Positions 1 through 8,211 of a stretch of DNA of 57,455 bases are shown here, in pieces (the first letter of the stretch is position 1; each line of letters starts with the position of its first letter). The stretch is from an uncultured Sphingomonadaceae bacterium (GTDB taxonomy: Bacteria; Pseudomonadota; Alphaproteobacteria; Sphingomonadales; Sphingomonadaceae): the NCBI GenBank assembly GCA_937873035.1, contig CALMVA010000069.1, positions 1 through 57,455 on the forward strand. The letters run 5' to 3'. Position numbers and translations under genes: made by a program. The notes under the pieces are model-generated. The model saw nothing but the letters and a program-made list of their open reading frames with translations, was not told the DNA's origin and searched no databases.

Positions 1-118
1 ACCAGAGAGCGGCGATGCGGACCGACATGGCGGGCTCAGCCCAGCATCAGGGCGGGGGCGGCTGAAAAGGGCCCGCCGCGTTCCCCCGGGCCGCCCAGCC
101 GGCGGGAGGGGGGGGGCG
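1..118. other. Low-quality contig end
   Basis: This stretch and the following 60 or so bases are dominated by G and C homopolymer runs, including nine G's near 110-118, and do not read as a sensible continuation of the sulfurtransferase that becomes recognisable further in. The same kind of decay is seen at the other end of the window. I infer sequencing or assembly noise at a contig edge, not biology. No gene start or regulatory site should be inferred here. Confidence 0.6.
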
Positions 119-619
119 GTGCTGGAGGGGGGGCGGCCCAAGGGGGGGGCGGAAGGCCGCGCGTTAAAAGGCGGGGCGCTCTCGCTGCGCCACCGCCACT
201 TCACCGTCTGGAAAAACCAGAAGGTCGTGCGCGATAAGGCGCAGATGCTCGCAAATCTTGGCCACAAGGCTGAACAGGTGGTTGATGCGCGCGGTGCGGC
301 GCGCTTCACAGGGGAAGAGGGGGATCCCCGGCCCAATGTCGCATCCGGGCATATTCCCGGCAGCTTCAACCTGCCCTTTGGCCAGATGTTCAACGCCGAT
401 GGCACATGGAAGCGCGGAGATGCGCTCAAGGCGGCGTTTGAAAGCGCGGGGGTTGATTTGTCGCAGCCGCTTGTCGCCACCTGCGGTTCAGGGCTGACGG
501 CGGCCAATCTTGTGTTCGGCGCGCATCTGCTCGGCAAGGAAGATGTCGCGCTTTATGACGGAAGCTGGTCGGACTGGGGGACGGACCCGGAGACACCCAA
601 GGCGACCGGAGCGGCCTGA
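119..619 (+). CDS. sseA: 3-mercaptopyruvate/thiosulfate sulfurtransferase, C-terminal part (5' truncated)
   Basis: This is the C-terminal rhodanese domain of a tandem-domain sulfurtransferase, an enzyme that moves sulfane sulfur from 3-mercaptopyruvate or thiosulfate to acceptors such as cyanide or thioredoxin. Visible marks are VVDARGAARFTGEE, SGHIPGSFNLPF and the active-site loop CGSGLTAA with the catalytic Cys at about residue 122 (bases 482-484). CGSG[VL]TA is closer to the mercaptopyruvate type than to the CRxG loop of thiosulfate rhodaneses. Full-length family members have about 280 residues, so the N-terminal domain lies beyond the window. The GTG at 119 is only the edge of the open frame; residues before about 25 are G-rich and unreliable. 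Confidence 0.8.
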   Translation: MLEGGRPKGGAEGRALKGGALSLRHRHFTVWKNQKVVRDKAQMLANLGHKAEQVVDARGAARFTGEEGDPRPNVASGHIPGSFNLPFGQMFNADGTWKRGDALKAAFESAGVDLSQPLVATCGSGLTAANLVFGAHLLGKEDVALYDGSWSDWGTDPETPKATGAA

Positions 620-637
620 GCGGCGGGCCTTCTTCTG

Positions 638-884
638 CGTCACCCCGGCGCAGGCCGGGGTCTCTCTGGGCAAGGTGCACAAGATGCCAGCCTGCGCTGG
701 CATGACGAAATGGAGGACGCATATTTCTTACCTGACTGCCACGCGATGCCCTTATCGTCACCCCAGCGAAGGCTGGGGTCTCGTCGACCGGGCGCAGGAG
801 AGGAAGCGGCCCATCCGGCATTTTCCCGTCATTCCAGCGTAAGCTGAAATCTCTTGCATGAGATGCCAGCCCGCGCTCGCATGA
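638..884. repeat. REP-like palindromic repeats (family A), three units
   Basis: The 322-base gap between the sulfurtransferase and metC holds three units of a repeat that recurs through the window. The first pairs CGTCACCCCGGCGCAGGCC (from 638) with GATGCCAGCCTGCGCTGGC (from 683). A second begins at 756 (CGTCACCCCAGCGAAGGC), and a diverged third spans 827-884. Each half is an imperfect palindrome able to form a hairpin in either strand. I see no gene in the gap. Such repeats may act as transcript ends or nucleoid-protein sites, but that is inference. Confidence 0.75.
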
Positions 885-941
885 TGAGGCAGAAGCAGGA
901 CGCATGGTTGTATAATTCGCGTCCCGCCGTAGGACGAACCC

Positions 942-2153
942 ATGAGCGACGAGAAGAAGATGAAGCCCGCGACGCGGCTGGCCCATGGCGGGCGGCGCGA
1001 GGATTGGACGAGCCTTGGCGCAGGCAAGGGCGGCATCGTCAACCCGCCCGTCTGGCGTGCCTCGACGATCCTTTATGACGATGTTGCCCATCTCAGGCGC
1101 GGCACCACCACCAACCGCGATGGCGATCTGTTCTACGGGCGGCGCGGCACGCCGACCCAATGGGCGCTGGCCGAGGCGATAACGGAGCTTGAGCCGGGGG
1201 CGGCGGGCACGATGCTCTATCCTTCGGGCGTGGCCGCCGTCACGGGCGCGCTGCTTTCGGTTCTCAAACCCGGCGACCATCTGCTGATGGTCGATTCGGC
1301 TTATGATCCGACGCGCAATTTCTGCGACAATTTCCTCAAACTTTGGGGCGTTGAAACAACCTATTATGATCCGCTCATTGGTGCGGGCATCGACGCGCTG
1401 GTGCAGCCCAATACGGCGGCGATCTTCCTGGAATCGCCCGGCAGCCTGACTTTCGAGGTGCAGGACATTCCGGCGATTGTGGAGGTCGCCAAGGCAAAGG
1501 GGCTCAAGACGCTGCTCGACAATACATGGTCGACGCCGCTCTTCCTCACAGCACTCGACAAGGGCATTGATCTTACGATTTCAGCCGCGACCAAATATCT
1601 GGGCGGGCACAGTGATGTGATGATGGGTGCGGTCACCGCCAACGCCGCAAGCTGGCTGTCGCTCAGGCGCACCGCGCAGATCCTTGGCCAATTCGTCAGC
1701 GCGGATGACAGCTATCTGGTGCTGCGCGGGATGCGCACGCTGGCGCTCAGGATGAAGCAGCATGGCGAAAGTGCGCTCAAGATCGCAAGCTGGCTTGAAA
1801 CCCGGCCGGAAGTGGCGCGCGTGCTGCACCCCGGCCTTCCCTCCTCGCCGCATCATGCGCTCTGGCAGCGTGATTTCACGGGGGCGGGCGGGCTTTTCAG
1901 CTTTGTTCTCAACGGTGGCGACGAAGTGCGCCGCGCCGCGCTCATCGATGCGCTCGATCTGTTCGGCATCGGCTATAGCTGGGGCGGGTATGAGAGCCTC
2001 GCGCTCCCCGTCGATCCGCAGAAATATCGCAGCGCGACGCGCTGGGACGCCGAAGGTCCGGTCGTGCGGCTCAGCATCGGGCTGGAAGATGCCGATGACC
2101 TGATTGCCGATCTGGCGGGCGGGCTGGATCGTATGTCGGCGGCGGGCGCCTAG
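942..2153 (+). CDS. metC: Cystathionine beta-lyase, PLP-dependent
   Basis: This 403-residue cytoplasmic enzyme belongs to the Cys/Met-metabolism PLP family (fold type I) and is expected to cleave cystathionine to homocysteine, pyruvate and ammonia in methionine biosynthesis. The cofactor-binding lysine is Lys218 in the motif SAATKYLGGHSDVMMG; the upstream ESPGS (164-168) and LLDNTWSTP (191-199) segments are the usual PLP-contact regions. Length matches alphaproteobacterial MetC. The ATG at 942 follows an AGGACG-like ribosome site. Cystathionine gamma-synthase and gamma-lyase share the fold; the SAATKY and ESPGS variants and overall similarity favour beta-lyase. It converges on mscL with a 23-base gap. 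Confidence 0.87.
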   Translation: MSDEKKMKPATRLAHGGRREDWTSLGAGKGGIVNPPVWRASTILYDDVAHLRRGTTTNRDGDLFYGRRGTPTQWALAEAITELEPGAAGTMLYPSGVAAVTGALLSVLKPGDHLLMVDSAYDPTRNFCDNFLKLWGVETTYYDPLIGAGIDALVQPNTAAIFLESPGSLTFEVQDIPAIVEVAKAKGLKTLLDNTWSTPLFLTALDKGIDLTISAATKYLGGHSDVMMGAVTANAASWLSLRRTAQILGQFVSADDSYLVLRGMRTLALRMKQHGESALKIASWLETRPEVARVLHPGLPSSPHHALWQRDFTGAGGLFSFVLNGGDEVRRAALIDALDLFGIGYSWGGYESLALPVDPQKYRSATRWDAEGPVVRLSIGLEDADDLIADLAGGLDRMSAAGA

Positions 2154-2176
2154 CCAGCACCCGCCAGACCGGGATA

Positions 2177-2587
2177 TTACTTCTTCAGGCTGTCACGGAT
2201 GTCGCGCAGCAGCAGCACGTCCTCAGGCGTTGCCGCTTCGGGTTCGGGCGGGCGCATCTTGTTCGCCTGACGCACGATCAGGAAGATGACGAACGCCATG
2301 ATGAGGAAGTTGATGACCGCAGTCACAAAGCTGCCATAGGCGAAAGCGCCGATACCGGCGGCCTTGGCGTCGGCAAGCGTCGCAATCACCTTGTCGCCGG
2401 GATCGCCCAAAAGGATGAACTTGTTCGAAAAATCGACGCCGCCGCCCGTGACCAGCCCAATGAGCGGCATCAGCAGATCATCGGTGAACGAGGTGATGAT
2501 TTTGCCAAAGGCTGCCCCGATGATGACACCGACCGCCAGGTCGAGCACATTGCCGCGCATCACGAAGGCCTTGAATTCACTCAGCAT
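2177..2587 (-). CDS. mscL: Large-conductance mechanosensitive channel MscL
   Basis: MscL is an inner-membrane pentameric channel that opens under strong membrane tension and releases solutes during osmotic downshock. The protein has 136 residues, the normal length. The N-terminal amphipathic helix ([19 protein letters not shown]) runs into TM1 with the pore-lining [11 protein letters not shown] segment; a periplasmic loop (about 45-75) follows, then TM2 ([16 protein letters not shown]) and the cytoplasmic charged helix ending [10 protein letters not shown] purine-rich GGGGAG lies upstream of the ATG. The gene is divergent from lemA across a 134-base gap that must hold both promoters. Confidence 0.96.
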   Translation of the reverse strand: MLSEFKAFVMRGNVLDLAVGVIIGAAFGKIITSFTDDLLMPLIGLVTGGGVDFSNKFILLGDPGDKVIATLADAKAAGIGAFAYGSFVTAVINFLIMAFVIFLIVRQANKMRPPEPEAATPEDVLLLRDIRDSLKK

Positions 2588-2721
2588 ATTTACGCACTCC
2601 CCACAGAAACCTTCTCAAGTGACGGAAAACTGCCACAATGGAGCAATTTTGCAAGGATATTGCACGGGCACGGGCGCAACCCTATCTTCGCTGCACCATC
2701 CCCGTGGGAGAGAATGAGACC

Positions 2722-3315
2722 ATGTCCACCCGTCTTCGCAACCTTTCGCTCGCACTCGCGCCTGCTGTCCTCATGGTATCGGGCTGCGGCCTCAACAGCG
2801 TGCCGACCGCCGAAGAAAACGCCAAGGCCAAATGGGCCAATGTGCAGGCCGATTATCAGCGGCGCGCAGACCTCATTCCCAACCTCGTTGAGACGGTGAA
2901 GGGTTATGCCAAGCAGGAAGAAAAGGTGCTGACCGAAGTGACCGAGGCGCGCGCCAAGGCAACTTCGGTACAGGTGACCGCGAATGACCTGACCGACCCC
3001 GCCAAGGTTGAGCAGTTCCAGCAGGCGCAGGGCGCGCTCTCGCAGGGTATTGGCCGTCTGCTGGCCTCCGTGGAGGCCTATCCCGATCTCAAGTCGAACC
3101 AGAATTTCCTCGCGCTGCAATCGCAGCTCGAAGGCACCGAGAACCGCATCAACATCTCGATCAAGGATTATAACGAGGCGGTGCAGACATATAACACGAC
3201 GATCCGCACCTTCCCCGATGCGATTGGCGCCAAGGTGTTTTACGGCGCAAAGCCGATGACGCCCTATCAGGCAACCGCGCCCAATGCAGATCGCGCGCCA
3301 ACGGTGAAGTTCTAG
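2722..3315 (+). CDS. lemA: LemA family lipoprotein
   Basis: The 197-residue product is a LemA protein: an N-terminal membrane anchor followed by a long helical bundle facing the periplasm. The start at 2722 was chosen because it gives a lipoprotein signal (MSTRLRNLSLALAPAVLMVSGC, lipobox VSGC) and follows a GGGAGAGAA ribosome site; upstream in-frame codons add no signal sequence. The family hallmarks NLVETVKGYAKQE, AYPDLKSNQNFLALQSQLEGTENRI and YNTTIRTFPD are all present. LemA genes are very often paired with TPM-domain genes, as here, where two TPM genes follow at once. The molecular role is not firmly known; envelope-stress or protein-quality functions are suspected. Confidence 0.93.
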   Translation: MSTRLRNLSLALAPAVLMVSGCGLNSVPTAEENAKAKWANVQADYQRRADLIPNLVETVKGYAKQEEKVLTEVTEARAKATSVQVTANDLTDPAKVEQFQQAQGALSQGIGRLLASVEAYPDLKSNQNFLALQSQLEGTENRINISIKDYNEAVQTYNTTIRTFPDAIGAKVFYGAKPMTPYQATAPNADRAPTVKF

Positions 3316-3324
3316 GATTTTTTC

Positions 3325-4116
3325 GTGAAGGACCGCGCCATGCGGTGGCTCGTCCAGTTGATGATCGTGCTGGCGGCGCTTGCGTCGCCCGCCGTCGCGC
3401 AGACATTTCCCAAGCCCAACAACACGCGCGTTGTGGATGCGGCAAACATCCTGCCCGCCCCCGATGAGGCGGCGCTCGATGCAAAGCTGGCCGCTTTCGA
3501 GAAGGAAACCGGCCGCCAGTTCGTGGTGGCGACAATCCCTGATCTCCAGGGCTATCCCATTGAGGATTATGGCTATCGTTTGGGCCGGAGCTGGGGGATT
3601 GGCTCCAAAGACAAGGATGATGGCGTTCTGCTGATCGTCGCGCCCACCGAGCGCAAGCTGCGCATTGAAGTGGGCTATGGGCTGGAACCCTATCTGACCG
3701 ACGCCTATTCGAGCGTTATCGTCAACACGCAGATCGTGCCGCGCTTCAAGGGCGGAGACATGGTGGGCGGCATCACCGCCGGCGTTGATGCGACCATCGC
3801 GCAGTTGAAGCTCACGCCCGAAGAGGCGGCAGCGCGCATGAAGGCGGCGGAGACCGGGCAAGGGAAAAAGAGCGGCGGCGGTGTGCCGATTGCGCTCATT
3901 TTCTGGCTGGTCATCCTCTTCTTCTTCGTGCTCCCGGCGGTCTTTGGAGGGCGACGCGGGCGGCGGCACGGTATCGGCCCGGTCGTCATCTGGGGGCCGG
4001 ATGACTGGGGCGGTGGCTCTGGTGGAGGCGGCTTCGGCGGCTTTGGCGGCGGCGGAGGCGGATTTTCAGGGGGCGGCGGCAGCTTTGGCGGCGGCGGCTC
4101 TTCGGGGAGCTGGTGA
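3325..4116 (+). CDS. TPM domain protein (YgcG family), secreted and tail-anchored
   Basis: This 263-residue protein has a signal peptide (RWLVQLMIVLAALASPAVAQ), a TPM_phosphatase domain from about residue 30 to 160 (including VVDAANILP, GYPIEDYGYRLGRSWGIG, DDGVLLIVAP and RIEVGYGLEPYLTDA), one transmembrane segment (about 190-208, IALIFWLVILFFFVLPAVF) and a very glycine-rich tail ending GGGGSSGSW. The domain probably faces the periplasm. Start: GTG 3325 has an AGGA seven bases upstream; ATG 3340 (residue 6) has an AAGGA at similar distance and is equally possible. It lies nine bases behind lemA. Plant and bacterial TPM relatives bind metal ions and assist membrane-protein repair, but the function here is unproven. 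Confidence 0.9.
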   Translation: MKDRAMRWLVQLMIVLAALASPAVAQTFPKPNNTRVVDAANILPAPDEAALDAKLAAFEKETGRQFVVATIPDLQGYPIEDYGYRLGRSWGIGSKDKDDGVLLIVAPTERKLRIEVGYGLEPYLTDAYSSVIVNTQIVPRFKGGDMVGGITAGVDATIAQLKLTPEEAAARMKAAETGQGKKSGGGVPIALIFWLVILFFFVLPAVFGGRRGRRHGIGPVVIWGPDDWGGGSGGGGFGGFGGGGGGFSGGGGSFGGGGSSGSW

Positions 4117-4799
4117 TGAGCGTTTCTGCGCAAATGTGCGAACTGGATCATGATCGCATCAGCCTTGCCGTGCACGAGGCGGAAGGCGGAACATCGGGCG
4201 AGATCGTCACGATCATCGCCAACAGTTCAGACCGCTATGACGATGTGGCGCTCTGGTGGTCGATCGCGGTCGCCATCTTCGCGCTGGGCTGGGTCACGAT
4301 CTTTTCGGATTTCTACATCGGCCTTGTCGACTATGTGCTGGGCGATTGGGCGATTGACTGGACACCGCGCCGCACGCTGGAACTGGGGCTGACCATCGTC
4401 ATCGCCAAGTTTGTTGGTATGTGGCTGTTGATGCTGTGGCGGCCGCTGCGGCTCTTCCTCACTCCCGGCGCCATTCTCACCAAGCGCGTGCACCGCCGCG
4501 CGATTGCCTGCTTCAAAGTAGGGGCAGAACGCCGCACCGTGGGGCGCACGGGCATCCTCATCTACCTCTCACTGGCTGAGCACCGCGCCGAAATCGTGGC
4601 GGATGAGGCCATTCACGCAAAGGTGGCCAATGGTGTGTGGGGCGATGCCATGGCGGATATGGTGGGCCATGTGCGCGAAGGCAGGATTGCCGACGGCATG
4701 ATCGCCGCTGTGCGCGATGTTGGCGCCATCCTTTCAACGCACTTCCCGCGCGCCGAAGATGATCGCAACGAATTGCCCGACAGGTTGATAGAACTTTGA
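4116..4799 (+). CDS. TPM domain membrane protein
   Basis: The 227-residue product is a second, distinct TPM-like protein. Its domain starts at the N-terminus (HEAEGGTSGEIVTIIANSSDRYDD), is interrupted by two hydrophobic segments (about 45-65 and 92-112), and resumes with RTGILIYLSLAEHRAEIVAD, AIHAKVANGVW and GRIADGMIAAVRDVGAIL, a pattern seen in integral-membrane TPM proteins that accompany LemA. No signal peptide is seen. The start ATG at 4116 overlaps the stop of the upstream TPM gene (TGATG), pointing to translational coupling; a GTG one codon upstream is also open. The two TPM proteins and LemA probably form one envelope module, which is inference from conserved neighbourhood. Confidence 0.85.
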   Translation: MSVSAQMCELDHDRISLAVHEAEGGTSGEIVTIIANSSDRYDDVALWWSIAVAIFALGWVTIFSDFYIGLVDYVLGDWAIDWTPRRTLELGLTIVIAKFVGMWLLMLWRPLRLFLTPGAILTKRVHRRAIACFKVGAERRTVGRTGILIYLSLAEHRAEIVADEAIHAKVANGVWGDAMADMVGHVREGRIADGMIAAVRDVGAILSTHFPRAEDDRNELPDRLIEL

Positions 4800-5332
4800 C
4801 AACACCGGAAAACGAGAGTGCCGTCGACGAAGAACGCATCGTCTGGCAGGGGCGCTTCATCACCACCAAGCAGCGCGGCACATGGGAATATGTGTCGCGC
4901 GCGCGGGGGATAAAGGCGGCGGTGATCCTTGCGATTGATGAAGGCCATGTGCTGCTGGTTGAGCAGTTCCGCGTGCCTTTGGGTCAGCCCTGCCTTGAAC
5001 TTCCCGCCGGGCTTGTGGGGGATGAAACCGAAGACGAGGCGATGGAAGCCGCCGCCGCGCGCGAGCTGGAAGAAGAAACCGGCTACCGCGCCGGGCGCAT
5101 CGAGCTGGTCGGGGAATTCCACTCCTCGCCCGGCATGGTGAGCGAAAGCTTCTTCTTCGTGCGCGCGCTTGATCTGGAGAAGGTGAGCGAAGGCGGCGGC
5201 GTGGAAGGCGAGAATATCATCGTCCACCGCGTGGCACTTGACGAGGTGAAGGCGTTCATGGCCGAAAAACGCGCACAAGGTTGCGCGATGGATGCCAAGC
5301 TGTTGATGTTGCTGGGGCCGGAACTGGTCTGA
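4796..5332 (+). CDS. NUDIX hydrolase, ADP-ribose pyrophosphatase type
   Basis: This 178-residue cytosolic protein carries a perfect NUDIX box: G75, E81, R89-E90-L91, E93-E94 and G96 (GDETEDE...RELEEETGY). The preceding VEQFRVPLGQPCLELPAGLVG resembles ADP-ribose/GDP-mannose-type NUDIX enzymes, which split nucleoside diphosphate sugars into a nucleotide and a sugar phosphate. The start is a TTG at 4796 that overlaps the previous stop by four bases; no ATG lies upstream of the conserved core, so a TTG start with coupling is the simplest reading. It is the last gene of the lemA-TPM-TPM operon and is followed by a repeat. Confidence 0.88.
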   Translation: MTTPENESAVDEERIVWQGRFITTKQRGTWEYVSRARGIKAAVILAIDEGHVLLVEQFRVPLGQPCLELPAGLVGDETEDEAMEAAAARELEEETGYRAGRIELVGEFHSSPGMVSESFFFVRALDLEKVSEGGGVEGENIIVHRVALDEVKAFMAEKRAQGCAMDAKLLMLLGPELV

Positions 5333-5347
5333 GCCTCAACTCCGGCG

Positions 5348-5415
5348 CGTCACCCAGCGCGGGCCGGGGTCTCGGCGGTCGGGGACAAGAGATGCCAGCC
5401 TGCGCCGGCATGACG
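5348..5415. repeat. REP-like repeat, family A
   Basis: One full unit (CGTCACCCAGCGCGGGCC ... GATGCCAGCCTGCGCCGGC) fills the gap between the convergent NUDIX gene and the complex I subunit gene. Both halves are imperfect palindromes, so it may form the 3' end of both transcripts (inference). Confidence 0.75.
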
Positions 5416-5436
5416 GGCTTTGCCCGATCCCACATC

Positions 5437-5718
5437 TTACCGGAAATTGTCGGCGTAAGCCTGAATCTTCAACACGCGCTCGGCGGCGGGCACGACGTGA
5501 TAGTCGATGCTGTTCTTCGCGGCATAGGCCTTGGCGGCGTCGAGCGTCTTGAAGCTGAGGCGCAGCTGGCGGCGCGTGTCGCGCGAGCCTGCCCAGCCCA
5601 TCAGCGGGTCGGCGCGCTGCGCGTCGGTCGGTTCGAATTCGAGAATCCACTGGCCGGTGCCGAAACGGCCCGACTGCATGGCGTTTTTCGCTTTCTGGAT
5701 GATCCGTGCCTGCGTCAT
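5437..5718 (-). CDS. NADH dehydrogenase (complex I) accessory subunit, NDUFS4 family
   Basis: The 93-residue protein matches the ETC complex I conserved-region family (NDUFS4/18 kDa subunit), an accessory subunit of the peripheral arm of respiratory complex I in alphaproteobacteria and mitochondria. Recognisable segments are ARIIQKAKNAMQSG, WILEFEPTDAQRADPLMGW, RRQLRLSFKTLDAAKAYA and a C-terminal YHVVPAAERVLKIQAYADNF. The family WxG pattern (MGWAGSRDT) is present. As usual it stands alone, away from the nuo operon, here downstream of hrpB on the same strand with a 57-base gap. Confidence 0.9.
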   Translation of the reverse strand: MTQARIIQKAKNAMQSGRFGTGQWILEFEPTDAQRADPLMGWAGSRDTRRQLRLSFKTLDAAKAYAAKNSIDYHVVPAAERVLKIQAYADNFR

Positions 5719-5775
5719 GCGCGCCCTTTCCCTTATTCAGCGGCGGCGATCAAGCGGAATCCTGTGCAAGTCACG

Positions 5776-8205
5776 TCAGGAGCGCGCCTGCGCCTTCTTG
5801 GTCTTGAGGCTGGCAATGGCGGCGGCGGGGTCGTCGGGCCAGTTGTGCCTGGGGTAAGCGCCGCGCATTTCCTTCGCCACATCGGCCCAGCTTCCCGTCC
5901 AGAAGCCCGGCAGGTCGCGCGTCGTCTGAATGGGGCGTCCGGCGGGCGAGGTGAGCGAGAGGACGAGCGGTGTGCGCGCGGTGCCGATCACGGGATGGTC
6001 CGACACGCCGAACAGCGCCTGCACGCGCAGCTCGACGGTTGGGCCGCCCGGCGCGTCATAATCAATCGCGTGGCTGGTGCCCGCGGGCGAGGTGAAGCTG
6101 GCGGGCGCGAGTCGATCCACCGTCTGTTGCCCCTCCCAGCCCAGAAGGCCCTTGAGCGCACCCGCAAGCGCGCCTTCGTCAATATCCGAAAGTCGGCGTT
6201 TGCCCGCCACGAGCGGGGCCAGCCACAGATCAAGGCTGGCCAGCAGCGTGGCCTCGTCCAGCGTGTCAATTCCTGCCCAATGTGCACGCGCGCGCAGGCG
6301 CTCGATGGATGGGGGCAGGCTGAGGACGCCAAGCCCATGCTCGCGCACACCCTCCACAAGTGCGGCGGCAATCGCTTCGAGGCTGGCCTTGGCATCCTGC
6401 CCCTTGGTGATGGTGATCGCGCCCAGATGCCGCCCGCTCTCGGCCTTTACCCCGCCTGTTGCGGGGTCAAAGCGGAGGTTTGCGCCGGTCCTGATCCGGT
6501 CGGCAAAGAGCGCTTCGATGGTCGGCAGATCGATTTCGACGGCAGAGAGAATACGCGCGCCCGAAGCCGCGCCCTGAATATCGGCCACGGCGAGCCATTC
6601 GCAGCGCGCGAGCGGGTGGGCTGCATCGAGCCGGAAGCCGCGCCCGCCCGCGCTGATCCAGTTTTCGCCAGAGGCATCACGGCGGCGGGCGATCCGATCT
6701 GGAAAGCCGAGCGCAATGGCGACGGCAAGGTCCGATGTGCCGGAGGGTGGGGGCGTGCCCTTGTTGCCGCCCGCCAGTTTCTCCCAGCGCCGTGCCAGAG
6801 CGCGCGCGGCGTCCGCGCGTTGCCCCCTTTCACCCCGCCAGCGCGCGAGACGGCGCTCAAGATCGGTATCATTGCCACCCAGCCCGCGCTCGGAGAGGAG
6901 GACCGCCGCCTCGCTGGCGGTGCGCCCAAGGCCCCGCGCGGCGGCATCGAGCAGCATATGCGCGATGCGCGGCGGCATCGGCAGGGCCGCCATTGCCTTG
7001 CCATGCGCAGTCGGGCGGCCATCGTCATCAAGCGCGCCAAGTTCGCTCAGCCGTTTGCGCGCTTCGGCCAAAGCGGCGGTGGGCGGCGGATCAAGCCAGC
7101 CAAGCTGCGCGGGATCAGCCACGCCCCAGATCGCGCAATCGAGCAGCAAGGGTGAGAGATCGGCCTCAAGGATTTCTGGGGGACCATAAGGCGGCAGGCC
7201 TGCCGTCGCCGCCTCTTCCCACAGCCGATAGGCAACGCCCGGCTGCTGGCGCGCCGCACGGCCCGCGCGCTGTGTGGCGGCAGCCTGACTGACGCGCTCG
7301 GTCACCAGCCGGGCAACGCCCGCCGCCCGATCATAGCGCGCGCGCCGGGCAAGGCCGGAATCGATCACGATGCGCACGCCATCAATCGTCAGACTCGTCT
7401 CGGCAATCGACGTTGCGAGGATGACCTTGCGGCGCACACCTTTGCGGATCGCCGCGCGCTGTTCGGCGGGGTCGAGGCTGCCATGGAGGCGGTGGATGTC
7501 GGCGGTCACGCCCTCCAGCCGCTCCGCTGTCCGCTCGATCTCACCGACGCCGGGCAGAAAGGCGAGGATGTCGCCTTGCTCTTCGCCCAGCGCGCGGCGG
7601 ATGGTGGCGGCCATCTCGTCCTCGATCCGTGCTTCAGCTCTCCGCCCGATATGGCGCAGCGTGAGCGGATAGATTTTGCCTTCGCTCTCGATGACGGGGC
7701 CGCCGAGCAGGGCTGCAAAGCGTGATCCATCCAGCGTGGCGGACATGGCGACAAGGCGCAGATCGGGCCGCAGCCCGGCTTGCGCATCGAGCGCGAGGGC
7801 CAGGCCGAAATCGCTGTCGAGGCTGCGCTCATGCACTTCATCGAACAGCACGGCAGAAACGCCCGAAAGCTCCGGGTCCGCTTGTATGCGGTTGCGGAAA
7901 ATGCCTTCGGTGAGCACGAGAATACGCGTGGCGGCGGACTGGCGGCTGTCCATGCGTGTCGCATAGCCCACTATCTGTCCCACCGGCTCGCCCATCAGTT
8001 CAGCAATCCGCTCGGCAGCCGCGCGCGCGGCAAGGCGACGGGGGGAGAGCAGCAGGATTTGCCCGGTGCACCAGTCTTGATCCAGCAGGGCCGGTGCCAC
8101 CGCCGTCGTCTTGCCCGCACCCGGAGGTGCCACCAGCACGGCGTTTGGCGCTTGCGACAAGGCCGCAAGCAGATCAGGAAGAACGGCGTGGATCGGGAGC
8201 GTCAC
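5776..8205 (-). CDS. hrpB: ATP-dependent RNA helicase HrpB
   Basis: HrpB is a DEAH/RHA superfamily 2 helicase of about 800 residues; this copy has 809. Walker A is APPGAGKTT (26-34), motif II is DEVH (122-125) followed by ERSLDSD, motif III reads SATL, and the late motif TERVSQAAATQRAGRAAR contains the QxxGRxGR-like arginine fingers. The long C-terminal half is the HrpB-specific region. Its cellular role is not settled. The start is a GTG at 8205, only six bases after the stop of the polyprenyl synthase gene, so the two are probably co-transcribed. Confidence 0.93.
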   Translation of the reverse strand: MTLPIHAVLPDLLAALSQAPNAVLVAPPGAGKTTAVAPALLDQDWCTGQILLLSPRRLAARAAAERIAELMGEPVGQIVGYATRMDSRQSAATRILVLTEGIFRNRIQADPELSGVSAVLFDEVHERSLDSDFGLALALDAQAGLRPDLRLVAMSATLDGSRFAALLGGPVIESEGKIYPLTLRHIGRRAEARIEDEMAATIRRALGEEQGDILAFLPGVGEIERTAERLEGVTADIHRLHGSLDPAEQRAAIRKGVRRKVILATSIAETSLTIDGVRIVIDSGLARRARYDRAAGVARLVTERVSQAAATQRAGRAARQQPGVAYRLWEEAATAGLPPYGPPEILEADLSPLLLDCAIWGVADPAQLGWLDPPPTAALAEARKRLSELGALDDDGRPTAHGKAMAALPMPPRIAHMLLDAAARGLGRTASEAAVLLSERGLGGNDTDLERRLARWRGERGQRADAARALARRWEKLAGGNKGTPPPSGTSDLAVAIALGFPDRIARRRDASGENWISAGGRGFRLDAAHPLARCEWLAVADIQGAASGARILSAVEIDLPTIEALFADRIRTGANLRFDPATGGVKAESGRHLGAITITKGQDAKASLEAIAAALVEGVREHGLGVLSLPPSIERLRARAHWAGIDTLDEATLLASLDLWLAPLVAGKRRLSDIDEGALAGALKGLLGWEGQQTVDRLAPASFTSPAGTSHAIDYDAPGGPTVELRVQALFGVSDHPVIGTARTPLVLSLTSPAGRPIQTTRDLPGFWTGSWADVAKEMRGAYPRHNWPDDPAAAIASLKTKKAQARS

Positions 8206-8211
8206 CGCGCT

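Noticed and set aside
2590..3969. Minus-strand open frame of 459 codons opposite lemA and the TPM gene
   Set aside because: Both genes on the plus strand have clear signal peptides and family motifs; the antisense product is Arg/His-rich with no domain.
5281..7155. Long plus-strand open frame opposite hrpB (624 codons)
   Set aside because: It is antisense to a gene with intact helicase motifs and crosses the NUDIX end, a repeat and the complex I gene; composition is the mirror of GC-rich codon bias.
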